Shown here: positions 23,001-35,200 of the stretch, in pieces | Position numbering within the stretch: position 1 is the stretch's first letter | How the letters are laid out: every line of letters begins with the position of its first letter | DNA from: Sisyra terminalis | Taxonomy: Eukaryota > Arthropoda > Insecta > Neuroptera > Sisyridae | Direction of reading: 5' to 3' | Assembly: GCA_958496175.1 (NCBI GenBank) | Contig: OY292275.1 | Coordinates: 48,995,701 to 49,059,700, forward strand | Length of the DNA stretch: 64,000 nt | Program-made: the position numbers and the translations under genes | The notes under the pieces: generated by a model | The model's input: only the letters and a program-made list of their open reading frames with translations | The model's database searches: none | Told to the model about the DNA's origin: nothing

Positions 23001-26000
23001 ATGAGAGATCAAATCGCCTGCTCCTCCCGTTCCGGAAACTAAAATTAGGGAATTAAAACTTAGACTAATTGATTACGACTAATTCTTGGAAAGCATACCC
23101 AAAGGTGAAAGACCAACACTGCGAGATGACCCGCAAGCTTGCGGACTACTACTTGTACTATCGTGTAAAACAGTTTTACTCCCTAAAATTATTTTACAGT
23201 TAATTTCAACATCAGTATATCATCAACATATTCATGCATTTAATGTTAGAAAAACCAAAAAGTAAAAAAGCAAAGAGAATATATGAGAACGGAAACTGTT
23301 CAAAATTTACATGAATCAAAACTTTGAAAGTACTGATTTCACATTAAGAACAGAAAGATGAGGATACAAATATTAAGTACTTGAAATGATATATAAAGAG
23401 TATAAGCATTTTCCATTTATATTCTCTTTGTTAAAGAAAAATAATTATTTTTAATATTTACAAAGTTATGATGAGCTTTAAGAAGCTTAGAAAAACTAAA
23501 ATTACCGTGAAAAATAAAAATAAAATATTTATACCAAAAGAATAAGAAGCAAAGTGGTAACTAATTGCATTAAATCATAGAAAAGAGGATGGGTTTTGTC
23601 AATATTGACGATGTAGTGTTGTCTGGTTACAGCAGTTTAAGAATACCTTGTATATTCGCCACGTTCGAACCAAGAGCTGAAACTGGAACCGGACCACTTC
23701 CACGTGAAAACGAGCCACCCGCTGCTCAGTACAACACAAACATCATAACCATGCAAAATATCAGTGCCAAAATCGCAATTAATCTAGCGATTGTTTCTTC
23801 TAAGAAATTCTAAGTTCAAATTATTAACCAGAAAATTTGGAAATTAGCTTGAAAAGCCAAAAAACCTAAATGTTTCGCGACACCTCGCTAATCTTGAACT
23901 ATAAAAATCTTTTATTCTAATCTTCTCTAACTCTATTTACTCCAATGAAAATTTTAAAGCTTTTTGAAACTTCTGATCTATTACTAGCTTTAGCCGATGT
24001 GCGCTAGAACAAACACTCTTTCGATGGTGTTAGTAATAGAAAGCTAAATTAGCGACGTTTACGACAAATATATCAAAAAATATTGAAGAGGCAAAGCAGG
24101 TGATTCAGTGTTGCAATTTTTACCTGGAATTGGAACAGGACTTGAGCTACGACTGTTGATGCGTGGGGAAATTCCACTTCGAGGACTTGCACATCGTCTA
24201 GGTGTATCCGGAGGAGTGACTCCATTACCGTTAGCTCGTGACTCACCAATTGCCTTCACTAACTCTTTGACCGAGACTCCTGTTAATTCTGCAGGAATTT
24301 CTCTACAAAATAAAGAAATAACTCAAATTTGATTCATTAAGTAAAAACTATTGATTCATTAAGTAAAAACTTACTTGTCGGAAGAAAAGCTTGATTTTCC
24401 CTCTTCAACTTTCAAAAACTTTTGGATCACTTTCGGTTTTTCCATTCGTGGAACCTTTGGTGAATCTGATCGGTATTCATTCGAGTCATTGTCTCCAAAA
24501 ACGAATGGATTTGTCGATTTATGTTCAGATGAAACTGGTGGAGTTCTTTCATGTCTAAAACTGTAACTATTCAATTCCGGTGTTTTAACTCGACTAGTAG
24601 ATGCAATCGAGAAGTTAAACCCTTTTCGACTAGGTGATGAAGTTTCCGCCGAAGATAACGGGGTTGGAACAATCGGATCAATTCCTTCAAAAAATACATA
24701 AAAAGATTAATTCAAAATGAACTTGCGAAGCAGATTTGTAAAAACCTTTATCATTGACTTCAGTATCTTCTTTCAAGTAAACAACATCGTTTCGGTTTAA
24801 AGCAAGAGTCCAGGCTTCATCGTCAGTATTAAAACAATATTTATCGATGGTTTGGGCATCTAAAAGTAGCCAAACCCCTTCGGAGTTGATAACGCACCGA
24901 GAAACGGTAATTCGGTTTGATAAGACCAACATTCCAATGGGAGTTGCACTTAAGCTAGGTCGACTCCGTACGTTATGACCGGAAGCTCCACATTTGATAA
25001 CAGTGTAAACTCCCGGAGGAAATGGGATTTGCTTTGATTTGCTAAAAATTTTATTGAAATTTTAAAAAAATAATATTGGAAGTATTAAATTGATTAAGAA
25101 TAAAGGTTACTAACTCTATAGGTGTGCATAAAGTACGATGATCTACTTCTTTCCTATTAACAAAAAGTGCTAGTACATTTCTATACTAATAACAACAATT
25201 CTAGATAAGACCGGTTCTTGGGTTTTGAATGCTTCGGATAAATCAAGTTTTGGTGCCTTTTTATATAGTAATGTACAAATTAAACGAAAAATAGCGAAAA
25301 AAAGAAAATTTTAATTTTGATTCGGCGCCTCTTCTATTTGGCACTCCGGACAATCGCCCAGCTTGTCCACCCCTCTATCCACCCCTGATTCTAAACTTTG
25401 TACAATGAATTTTTGAATCAATTTTAAAATAAATAAATTTTCCGTTCAAGATACGTTTGTTCCAAATTAATGGTCTTAAAATTTTAACATTCAAAAATCT
25501 AAATGTATTAACCTCTAGAAAGGCCATGTCGATTCTAATAAAACTTTCGAGTTTAGGTAGAATTTAATGTCCTGCACCTAATAAAACACAATACAGAAGA
25601 TAAAGTTACGAAAAAAATAAAGGAAACTATGAAACTGAGGTATCAAATAGTTATAAGGAAAAATTAGTGTACGTATCATTTAATATGTCTTATCAGATAA
25701 AAATATGTTATGATATTGTTTCTATTTAAATGAAAAATTGGTTAAATAAACGCTTTTGAAAGGCAAAAGTATACAAGTAGTGCTATTGATATAATGATAG
25801 TTTTTCTTTGAAAAATTTGCAATGTTTATCATATTTCATCGGTAAATATAAACAATAAATATTTCTCAATTAGTATATGTATGTCTCGCAAAAGAAATCA
25901 ATAGGTATTTTCTTCACAATAAATACAACTCATACTTTCCTTTAGAGTTAGCAACTTTTGGTATGAACGATGAAAATATCTTAAGATTAGAATAATTCAA

Positions 26001-27343
26001 ATAATTAAAGAAGACCCATGAACGATTGAAACGGTTTAAACTATCAATGTTGAAAATATCTTGAACTCTAAAACTCAAAGCTTTTCTTTGAGTTCAGAGC
26101 CATCTAGCGTGATAAATATGAAGAAGAAAGCTCTTTTATTTTTCAGTGGAAACTAAAGATATTTTCATTGGAAGTAATTTTTCAAAGACAATTTAATTTA
26201 TAAAATACTTTTCTTTAGCGATTTCTGGCATTTTTTTCTGAATCGTCTCCTTGATAAGTTGTTCCAGAATGGACTTTGGCTCTTCCACCGGCAACAATAG
26301 AGTCTTTCCCAAGTGCTGGTTGTACTGAAGACACCACGCTTCCATAACGGGATTTGAGCAATATTGCTTTATTGTTTCGGCGCTTAGTCGAAGCCACACA
26401 CCGTCATCATTATGAATCTAATGAGTAATTAAAAGGCTGGTTGAATCATTTGAATGACATTCGAATCTATTTATACCTCTTCAATAAAGGCGATAGTGCC
26501 ATTGACTGGAACAATTCCTATTTGTTCGCTTTGTAAAGACGGATGCGCCCGAATTCGAAGTCCCGCACTATTTTTAGCGACAAACTTACGAAGTTTGTTG
26601 GGCTGCTGTGCTGGACGTTTAATTTGAGTTTGTGTCGGCGGCGTTAAGCCTTGTGGTGGTTCTTTGACTTCCACTTTGAATGTCTAAAACAATGATAGGT
26701 GACAAGTGAGATGGAGATTTTTTGAAGATTTCAAAGATTTTACTTCTTCCATTTGGTAGCCGTCGATGTCGATGATGAGGGAATAGCTGCCAACGGCTGC
26801 TGGAGTCCATGAGGCGCTGTATGTTCCATCGCAGTTGTTTCTTACCCGCATTATTTCCGATGTTCGATAGGGAATTGGTGGAGGACAATAAATGTGTTCA
26901 TCATTTTCGTTGAGTTTCACCGTCGAAGAACCTCCATCTTCAGAGTCATTTTGGTTGGGTTTGGAAGACGTTTGTTGATTTGAATCCGGTTGACTCATTC
27001 GGCGAACTTTTCGACTTACATCCCCACTTTCATCTAACTTTTCCATAAAAATCGCCTTGGCCGAAACCTAAAATTTAATGAATATAATTGGTTTCTAGAA
27101 TAATAAAAAAGATATCCTACCAATAAACCAGAGGCATAAACTATATCAGAATATTGGTCTCGAGTTACGATTGTTACAATTGCAGGCCATCCAGCCCTTA
27201 GGTCGTCTCGAGAATATAAAACTTGGCATTTTGGAATGTCGACTCGACTGTCAGGTTGAAGCCAATGGGCGAAGCGACCTCCGGAAGATCCAGCGACACA
27301 CCTGACAAAATCCCGCAGGAAAAGCCTTTCGTTAGATTGAACA
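15544..27343 (-). CDS. Highwire (MYCBP2/PAM/RPM-1), C-terminal half of a giant E3 ubiquitin ligase, 5'-partial
   Basis: Highwire is a neuronal E3 ligase that limits synapse growth through DLK/Wallenda and controls axon degeneration. Twenty-nine exons join in phase to 7,516 nt (about 2,504 residues) ending [14 protein letters not shown], the family C terminus. Order: filamin-like repeats, a Ser-rich linker, zinc-knuckle segments, a DOC/APC10-like domain, a B-box-like cluster, RING and tandem-cysteine RCR domain. Family members are about 4,600-5,200 residues, so the N-terminal RCC1-like and PHR repeats are missing. The first exon seen starts at a clear acceptor (ttctttgcag/TGTTC), with another at 27302/27301. 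No upstream exon is visible to the window end. Ferlin lies tail to tail 276 bp away. Identification is firm; whether the gene is intact is open. Confidence 0.95.
17066..18266 (-). other. Highwire exons U-X: helical scaffold before the zinc region
   Basis: Exons are 18266-17913, 17773-17625, 17572-17347 and 17293-17066. They encode alpha-rich sequence such as [45 protein letters not shown] and [20 protein letters not shown]. Exon U has a short Ser/Gly-rich insert. The region corresponds to the conserved scaffold that precedes the B-box in MYCBP2. Confidence 0.88.
18320..19239 (-). other. Highwire exons R-T: DOC/APC10-like domain
   Basis: Exons are 19239-19012, 18955-18838 and 18720-18320. The core [20 protein letters not shown] continues to [16 protein letters not shown], the signature of the DOC/APC10 fold in highwire proteins. 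Exon T starts [20 protein letters not shown] and continues with an [10 protein letters not shown] strand. An intron of 117 nt with an A/T-only run separates S and T. Confidence 0.88.
19295..21888 (-). other. Highwire exons K-Q: zinc-knuckle segment and helical region
   Basis: Exons are 21888-21670, 21616-21344, 21083-20845, 20783-20612, 20130-19883, 19811-19659 and 19603-19295. K and L hold [20 protein letters not shown], then a glycine/cysteine-rich [13 protein letters not shown] and [15 protein letters not shown], a probable zinc-binding unit. M has MTHNPRR and [12 protein letters not shown] has [21 protein letters not shown] has [20 protein letters not shown]. All are landmarks of the highwire family. 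Confidence 0.9.
21944..24684 (-). other. Highwire exons F-J: low-complexity linker with conserved core
   Basis: Exons are 24684-24375, 24302-24124, 23676-23647, 23182-23099 and 23038-21944. F to I are rich in Ser, Pro and Arg, with [18 protein letters not shown] in G. Exon H is only 30 nt (36 nt with an alternative acceptor) and can be skipped without a frame change, so it is the least certain exon. The 1,095-nt exon J has a Ser/Thr-rich start, then the conserved [19 protein letters not shown] and [20 protein letters not shown], and a lysine-rich end. Confidence 0.82.
24746..26417 (-). other. Highwire exons D-E: paired SH3-like conserved modules
   Basis: Exons are 26417-26209 and 25041-24746. 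They join AA/C across a 1,167-nt intron. D has [18 protein letters not shown] and [21 protein letters not shown] has [20 protein letters not shown], then IGMLVLSNR and [16 protein letters not shown], a second copy of the same module type. The intron holds an unusually GC-rich 70-bp patch (25319-25390), containing ggcgcctcttc and cggacaatcgccc, that looks like a decayed DNA-transposon end. Confidence 0.88.
26477..27343 (-). other. Highwire exons A-C: filamin-like repeat region
   Basis: Exons are 27343-27121 (start possibly 27301), 27067-26744 and 26683-26477. Exon A has GGRFAHW and [11 protein letters not shown]. Exon B has [11 protein letters not shown] and [17 protein letters not shown] followed by GSY, a filamin/ABP280-type immunoglobulin fold. 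Exon C has [14 protein letters not shown], then [20 protein letters not shown] and [17 protein letters not shown], strongly conserved in highwire proteins. Confidence 0.9.
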
Positions 27344-28689
27344 CTGCAAAGAAGCATAACGTTAATGATATCAATTTTCTCATTTTCTTTCAACAAGAAA
27401 ACTATAAGAATAAATCAGAGTGATTGCATCATCCTAAGATCTGGCCTTCATCGGCTTTCAAGCTTTAAATCATAAAAAGAGGAAAATTCCCTTCTAATTC
27501 TGTTCTTGCAATAAATAAATGTCAAGAAGCAATTACTAATAAATTATCTCCATAAAGAGAAATTATAAAAATAAATTTATTCAGATTAAAATTTCTTGAT
27601 TTTTTTATCTAGAAACCACAAAGTAATACATTTTTTTATAAATTTTCTTCTTGAGATTATAGAAACTTCTATACTGATTGTGTATTATTTCAAAGAAAAG
27701 TCTAATTACAAATCAAATGCGTTTCAAATCACTTTAAACATATACTTAATTTCATTTAGTTTACTTTGAAACGCGATAAGATGTGGGGTGATACAGTCAT
27801 GGGAAATGTAAATATTTGATTTTTTCAATATTGTTTCAGTTTCAAAACTTTGAACGTCCATATTTTCATTGTTATTTCATGTATATGTTACATTAATTTC
27901 TATAAGAAAATGTGGCTTTTATCACGAGGAATGGATCATTAAATAAACAATAAGAAGTTGAGAAATAATTTGTTTCGATAATAGACTGACTCAGTCGAAA
28001 TATTTATGTTTTTAATAAATATTAATCGTTATGTAGCTTGTAAGAACAAATAAGTTCGATTCATTACGTTTAATTTTATAAGTAATGTCAAGGCCAAGAT
28101 ATTACATTGGCAAAACTCATGCCAAAAGTTAAATACATCAAGTTTTTGCAGTGATTCAATCGAATGGAAACAGATATCTATTGCATACGTACATTTTAAT
28201 AGGTTTCTGAGAACTGAGTATTTCTTCACTGAAAATATTGCAATTTTGTTTATTTTTAATATAACTTTATCAAAATTTACTCTCATCGCAATCAGCAATT
28301 AAAAGAATTTGAACCTATTAATTTATCAAAAAAATACGTTGCTCTTCTTTACCAAAATGATTTTAATAAATTAAAAGTTTTAGTGGAAAGAAACATTAAG
28401 AACTATATAACTATTTAAATATTAAGAACTAAATTTTTCTAGAAGTTGTAAAGAAATGAAAATCATGAAATAAGTTTCCTTTTTGAATAGTCGATCAAAT
28501 TTAAAACTTCGACATTCTCGGGTGATCATATTAAGATCATAAAACTTACATAAAAGCTTTGATTTCTTAACGAATATTGCTTTTTCAATTTTTAGAAAGG
28601 TCTTTTTTCGTCTCATGAGCCCTTAAATGGGACCTTATGGGACCAAAGGCTATGTTGAAGCACTTATGATAAATGTACATAAAAATATG
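27344..28689. other. Noncoding stretch upstream of the last visible highwire exon
   Basis: A+T-rich sequence with only short shadow frames. No highwire-like exon, promoter or repeat I can name is present. Confidence 0.6.
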
Positions 28690-29130
28690 ATAAACGCTGT
28701 CATTTTAATACTTTATTCCACATATTCACCGATAACCAGGCCATATTGAAAGCACTAGCAAAATCAAATATCATCTTTAAACTGATCTAGAAGTGACAAG
28801 AAGCCCTTACAAGCCTGGCTTTCAAAAACAAGGTCAACTTGGGATGGGTGAGTACTAGGCTACAAAGGTATCAAAAACAATAGAAAGGTTGGCGCCCCTA
28901 CCCAGCAAGGATATCACACTTTATTCACAAGCCCACAACATATATTTGGCATTACAAGATCGGCAGTGAAAAATACCATCAAAGAATGGGTATATAGAAA
29001 TTACTGCACAGCAAGGAAAAATTCCACCGAGCAAAAGCATAGTAAACGATGGAAAAACCATTCCAAAAACTAGGTACTGAAATACTTAATATTACAAGAA
29101 TACTTAGTTTTACAAGAGAATTTTCCTGCT
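28690..29130 (+). pseudogene. Decayed non-LTR retrotransposon (LINE) RNase H end
   Basis: In shifting frames the plus strand reads FTDNQ-AILKALAKSN, then NKVNLGWV, then GAPTQQGYHTLFTSPQHIFG and AVKNTIKEWVYRNYCTARK. This matches the order of a LINE RNase H domain and its downstream pol tail (D-x-Q-A...L, N-x-V-x-L-x-WV, the acidic/GxE-to-G region, VK-x-x-I-x-x-W). Stops and frameshifts show it is dead. The 5' part is absent. Clade (Jockey/R1-like) is a guess. Confidence 0.6.
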
Positions 29131-29390
29131 AAATACCCATTTGTTTCAGGATTTAATTTGCTCAATCTGAATTCACTCAATTACACAATTTAATACTGGG
29201 AACATCATCACGATTATAACTGGTCTTGTTATAAACGGTATATTTGAGTCTACTTTTACAAAGCTCGATTTTTTGGATTCGGAGTTAAAATCGGGCCAAA
29301 ATAGGAGGTGAAGTCGGATACTCATATTTTAAAAGTCACAGGTGTAATATGGTTATAGAAATATTAAATATGACTAAGTAGTATGTTTTT

Positions 29391-31740
29391 TGGATCAGCC
29401 AGTTAAATATAAATGATAGATGAAACCATAAAATAATAATAAAGCAAATTGCTATTAACAAAAGCTTGTAACTTTCCCTCCGATTTCATATTTTTTAGAG
29501 CCGAAGTCTGAGGTATCGAATCCGTAACATTCCTGCTCTTCAACCACTTCAAAATCGATCCAAATTCAAATTGAATTCCAGCAAACATGGACCAATTGAT
29601 GGTATAAATCTCTGCTAGTTCACATATGGTACAGCTCTTGTAGCAAAATTTAATTATTATTGAATTCATATTCGGGTGATTGAACGGTTTCTGAGCTTTT
29701 ATATATTTACTTCGATTACTTTGCAAGAAACTTCGAAAGTGATACGGAACTTTTCGTATGGAAGTCTTACTTGCGATTTTTATTTATATATTAACACCAA
29801 AACAAAATTTCAAATGGATCAGTTAGTTATAAATGATAGATATATGAAACAATAAAACAATAATTTCGAAAAAGCTTTTAATTCAATTTTGGTGATTCTG
29901 AAAGTAACAAATTGTTTTCTATTAACAGAAGTTGGTAGCTTTCCCTCCGATTTTAAATTTTTTAGAGCCGAAGTCGAAGGTATTGAACCCGTAGCATTCA
30001 TGTTCTTCAACCATTTCAAAATCGATTAGAATTCAAATTAAATTCCAGCAATCACGAACCTATTGATCTATTGATAGATCTCTGCCAGGTCCTACACGAT
30101 CTTTTAGCAAAATTCAACTATTATTGATGTTTTATTGGTATTATATTGGTGTTGTATTATTATTGATGTTATATTTGTGTGATTGAACAGTATTTGAGCT
30201 TTTATATATTTAAACCAGTTATAGCTATATAAGAAACTTCGGAAGTAGTACGGAGCTTTTCGTGTGCAAGTCTCACTCGCGCTTTTTTTTATATATGAGC
30301 ACCAAAACCAAATCTATTATTATAAAGAGGAAAGATTTGATTGTTTGTTTGCTTTGAATAGGCTCCGAAACTACTTGACCGATTTGAAAATTTTTTTCAC
30401 TGTTGGGAAGCTACCCTATTCCCGGTGAACATAGGCTATACTAAACTTTAAAAAAAGTTAAAGATCCATACTAAAACTCCAATAATGTAACCCAAGGTCT
30501 GAAAAAATTACTAAAAAAAAAATTCTTTTATCGCGTGCACTGCGAAAACTATTGGTTATAGAACAAAATAATGTAGTATGATTTTGCAGAACATATTATT
30601 ATCTACAAAAGATAGAGCAACAGCATATGTCTAACTATCATAGTTATGTCACAATAAGTGTTTTTTTCATTTTAAAAAATATATATAAATGCCACCGCTA
30701 TAAAAGCTCTTTTATTTATACTTTGGGACTAATCCTTATCAAAATAAATGACTTCATATTTAAGTTTGCTTCAATACCATTATATAACTTTTTGAGTTAT
30801 TCAATTTGAACATTCCATTCGAAAGATATCACAAGTTTAAAAATGTAAGTTATTTGAAAAATGTCGCATGGTCACCGCATTTTACTTATAATTAAGACCA
30901 ACTTTATTGAACTTGGCGATATTTTTTATTTGTGTATAGATGCTGATTGATTTACAGATTATTTGGTTTACGGTAGGTATACTTACCGTAGCTATACGCA
31001 ATAGACATACTCTTTTTAGATATTTATAAATATTTTTTGAAAATTAATTGATTATTACATTGAACAATTTTATTCTTTGCAACAGTTTATTAAATGTGTC
31101 TTCTTAAAATTGACAAAATAGTGTTTTTAAGTATGATTATGTTTTTCGTAAAAGAAATAAGAAAAATAAAAATTTTCATATACCACTACAAATGGCAAAT
31201 TTGAAAAGAAAACATAATCTACACCTACGTTACGCAGACGAAATTGTGGGGATCAGCTAGTTTCAAATAAAGTCGCTATATTTATAAATTTTGAATACTA
31301 AGTAACTTTTGTAGAAGTACTAACATTATTGTGTATTTCCTTATTGAATCCGTAATATTTCTGCTCTCCAATGAGTCCAAAAAATCGATCAAAGTTCAAA
31401 TTGAATTCCAGCAAACGCGAACCTATTGATGGCATAGATCTTTGCTAGTTTAGTACTAAAATCTTGTAGTAAAATTCAACTACATATTATTGATGTTATA
31501 TTCGGGTGGTTGAAAGGTTTTTGAGCTTTTATATATTTCATTCGATAATAACTTTATAAGAAACTTCGAAAGTAGTACGGAGCTTTTCATGTGCAAGTTT
31601 CACACACGCTTTTTATTTATATATGAACACCAAAACCAAATTTCAAATAAAGGCGTTATATTTATAAATTTTTGTTACTTAGTAACTTTCATAGAAATTA
31701 AATAATGGAAGTACTAACATTGTTGTATATTTCTTTATTT
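29391..31740. repeat. Tandem array of about 425-bp units, interrupted by a Helitron
   Basis: Unit 1 runs about 29391-29815 and unit 2 about 29816-30312. Unit 3 is about 31261-31640, and a partial unit 4 starts at 31641. Shared landmarks are tccctccgattt, ttttttagagccgaagtc, attgaattccagcaa, gagcttttatatattt, acgga(g/a)cttttcgt and caccaaaac(c)aaa. Units 1 and 2 keep a minus-strand frame (TSALKN-x-KSEGKL), so the source may have been coding. The gap between units 2 and 3 is exactly the Helitron at 30313-31260. Confidence 0.75.
30313..31260 (+). mobile_element. Non-autonomous Helitron, 948 bp, with its empty site nearby
   Basis: It starts TCTATTATTATAAAGAGG and ends ACGCAGACGAAATTGTGGGG then ATCAGCTAG, with a short hairpin just before a CTAG (CTRR-type) end. 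It is inserted between A and T with no target duplication. The uninterrupted site is present at 31631-31650 (accaaa/tttcaaataa) in a sister repeat unit, so both ends are fixed to the base. It has no Rep/helicase frame. The first 70 bases resemble a sequence abundant in other insect genomes (from memory, not searched). Confidence 0.82.
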
Positions 31741-31869
31741 AGTAATCAATTGATGTGATTCATTATTTATTCTATTTATTCTATTGGATCCGATATAACT
31801 GATAAACATTATTTCATTACTATATTGGTCTTCTAATTTAAAAATAATTATTAGAAATGTTTTAATAAT

Positions 31870-32237
31870 GAAAATATTTCATTCATTAAAGTGAAGCCGT
31901 GAAGAAAAAGCCCCCAATACAAAAACGCTTTAGTGGGGGACGCGATAGTCTGAGCGACACATTTGACCGGTTTCGTTGAGTTCAACATCAGTTTGTTTTG
32001 TTCTTCGGTTGAAGTATGAGTTCGTATCCTTCACAACGGCAACAATCACAATAACTAATCGAAGCATGTGACTTATTCAAACCAATATTATCAATCAACC
32101 AATTAAACAATCAATTCGATCGTTGAAACAAAGGAAAAGTTTCTGCGACAATGACTCGTCGGTTTAATTTCGTTCAAATATCGAGAATTTTAGTCAATAT
32201 TATCTTTTTAATTAGGAAAATATGAGTAATAAGCAAA
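31870..32237 (+). promoter_or_regulatory. Probable promoter and 5' leader of the membrane-protein gene
   Basis: Before the ATG at 32238 the sequence becomes less A+T-rich. It has ccgtttcgttga-like CG content and a TCAGTT initiator-type motif near 31988, then a leader rich in caa repeats. No clear TATA box is seen. The start site is inference. Confidence 0.3.
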
Positions 32238-35200
32238 ATGGGTGATTTAAAATTGGTGGATGTGCGAAGTTATTTTAACAATGACGTGCTTGTTCTGTTC
32301 TTGTGGATAGTGCTTTTGATGCCGGCGCTATGTCAACTTCAGCTGGCGAGTGGAGCAAGTGCTAGTGGTGGAAAAACGCTCGAAAATCCGGCCAGGGCGA
32401 ATCTTTCCGTCTGCAACATGCAACAATGCGAGTGCACTCATCCAGTGCATCGCTCATGGCTTATGGTTAATTGCTCGTTTGATAATACACAGGTGAAGAT
32501 TGACTTTGCTTCAAGAAAAAAAATTAACATTCATAAAACCACCTTCATCCAAACTTCTTTAATAGCCCAAGTCTGTTTACATTTTTTTTTTCTCAACGAA
32601 AAAACGAGGGTTTGATTTGAATCGAGGAGGGTTCATACGTCATGGGAAAGTTACAAACAGCCATGCAAGTTAAACCCACACCTATTATTATTATTGTTGG
32701 TATTTTTGTTAGGGGATGTTTGAGCTATGCCAAGGCCACCAAAAGGGATGCGACAAGATAATAGAAACAGATGTTCACTTACATTTATTTTTTCTACAAA
32801 ATCATAAATTGATACATTCAACAAAACTGCCAATTTTCCGTAATCTTTAATATCACGGGATTTTATGATTTGCATGAACTTTTCCCAGTCCTTTGACATT
32901 TACGTCTATCTTCTCCAATTTTTAAGTCGATAATTTTTTATAATTTCATTTTCATTTCCTTCCCTTTCCAAATACCCAAATCATTAGCATAACAAGTTGA
33001 ACTAGATGTAATCATCTCAATGTAGGTTTGATGAGAATAAAACGTTAAAATACCCACACCGTTAAAATTTCAAGGTTGAAACTAATTTTTCGGAATAACC
33101 AATGAGTCAATCCGTCCAAAGTTTCATTTTCAAAATAATGAATATGTGAAGTAGGAATTAATCCCGAAAAGCTCATAAAAGCCAAATTGTTTTCACGCTC
33201 AGCGTAATTGTGCGTCACCCCCTTTGATCGTGCATTCAAATTAACGATCAGAACCTGAAAGGTCCAATTTCGAATTACTTTCGGCTGTTGTTGGGTTTGT
33301 AAACAAACTCTTGGGGGATAAACGTGAGCTTAACAATGATTTCCGTTGTGAAAGAATTATTTGTACGTAAGAGAGTAATTAGTGATTTATTCCAACATTT
33401 ATTACCTCCTATTAAACGAGCCTATTTGTTCGTTTATTTGAGATCAAGTCAATGACTTTTGTATTGATTGTTCTGAGGCTCAGAAAGAAAACGAAACAGA
33501 TAATGTCTCGACGTCGATGTTTATTTTTCAATTTCATTTAATGTAAATATTCAATTTTCTACAAAATTAAGGGACTCGTGCGAATTTTTTGCATATTATT
33601 GTCTACTAAGTAAAAGTTATGTACCGGGAAATATGAACCAGCCGTCCGGGAAATCTGGAAAGTCAGGGAAGTTCATTTTCTCAGACAAGTTATGGAACTT
33701 AACAAAAAATGCTTTACGATGAATAATAAGTTCATTAGATTGCTTATGAAAAATCGCAGCCTTGACTATATTTTCTTGCTTTTTCGTAAAACAGGTCAAC
33801 CTATAGCCAAGAGAAAAAGCAAATTTCAGTGTGAAAGTTTAAAGTATATTTGTGATGAAACAGTAAAACTATTGAAAATCTACGATTCACAAGCCATCAT
33901 TTGGCTATAAGGTCGCATGCCTCACGAACCTTCGTGAATTTTCTGCGCGACCTCCGGAAAAACTAGATCTTATGCTTTTGATCATTGAATAAAATCCTCA
34001 TAAAAGTTTAGCGATTTTTTGTTGGGTGAAAATAAAAATTTACCTTTTGTTAAATCATTTTGAAATAGTGGTTCTTAACCTGAGTTCAATCGAACCCCAT
34101 TTTATACACCTTTGTACACAATGTAAGGGATGTATGGTCTATATGGTATTACCGTGGATTTTGGCCTAATTTATTCGCGAAAATGCAATCAAAATCAACA
34201 ACAAATACAATACAATATTATGTCTCTTTTAGGGACATCAGTATTTGGTTACGTTGCATTTTCGACTATATTTTTACTAAAATTCGCGTTTAAATTAAGC
34301 CAAAATAGTTCTGATCTACACTGATGTGCCTTATCCATGGAAATGCTAAATATATATTTTATTTTGGATTTAAAAAACTATATTTTATTTTCCAAATTAA
34401 AAAAAAGGGTTCGGTGAATACGCATTTGAAACTGATGGGATTCAGCTCTTTTAACAAGGCTAAGAATACCTGCTTTAAAACATTACCAATAATAATTTCA
34501 ATTATCGCATGATCGAGTTTGCCAAAATCAATATGTACGATATAAGTGACTTGATTTTTCATACAAGAATATACAGTACATGGTTATATGACGAAAGAGA
34601 ACAAGAACAAAGCAAAATGTGGCATATTTAATAGTTCACTTGCACTTTTTCAGATATATTACGTATCTGTTAAGAATATTTTTTATAAATTTCGCTTCTT
34701 AAAATATTATACAATTTGCTTAGTTCAAGTTCTGTTAGTGGTGTTCTGTTTGGTCCGATCATACTAACACTCATATAAATGAGAAAAAAGTTTTATTTTT
34801 GTCAGTCAAATCTATCCAAAATTCTTTGGCGAAGAAATCATTAATCTAAGATAACTACCTTTAAAATATTCATATTTCTTTCAAAAATGTTTCTGTGCAC
34901 TACATAGGTATGTTTTTGCGAATTGTAACATGGGGAAATATGAAGAGTGCAGTATTATGTAGGTACTAACCCTATATTATTTTTTTCAAATATTCAAACA
35001 TTTCTAATAGAGGGTTTCAGTTATAACTGCTGCATCCAAATATGTTTCACAGTTGATGATTAAGATTGGTCCAAAATTATTAAAGCCGTAAAAACCTGGA
35101 TATCCTTACAATGGAAAAATCGAAATTGGTGTCCTAGTATCGATCATTTAAACAATTTTCGAGGTCTCCTACTAAAAATATCTTTCAAACTCTCTGAACT

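Noticed and set aside
27198..27383. Minus-strand frame that looks like a signal peptide ([15 protein letters not shown])
   Set aside because: It is the intron before the highwire exon read in the wrong frame; the pyrimidine tract gives the false hydrophobic run.
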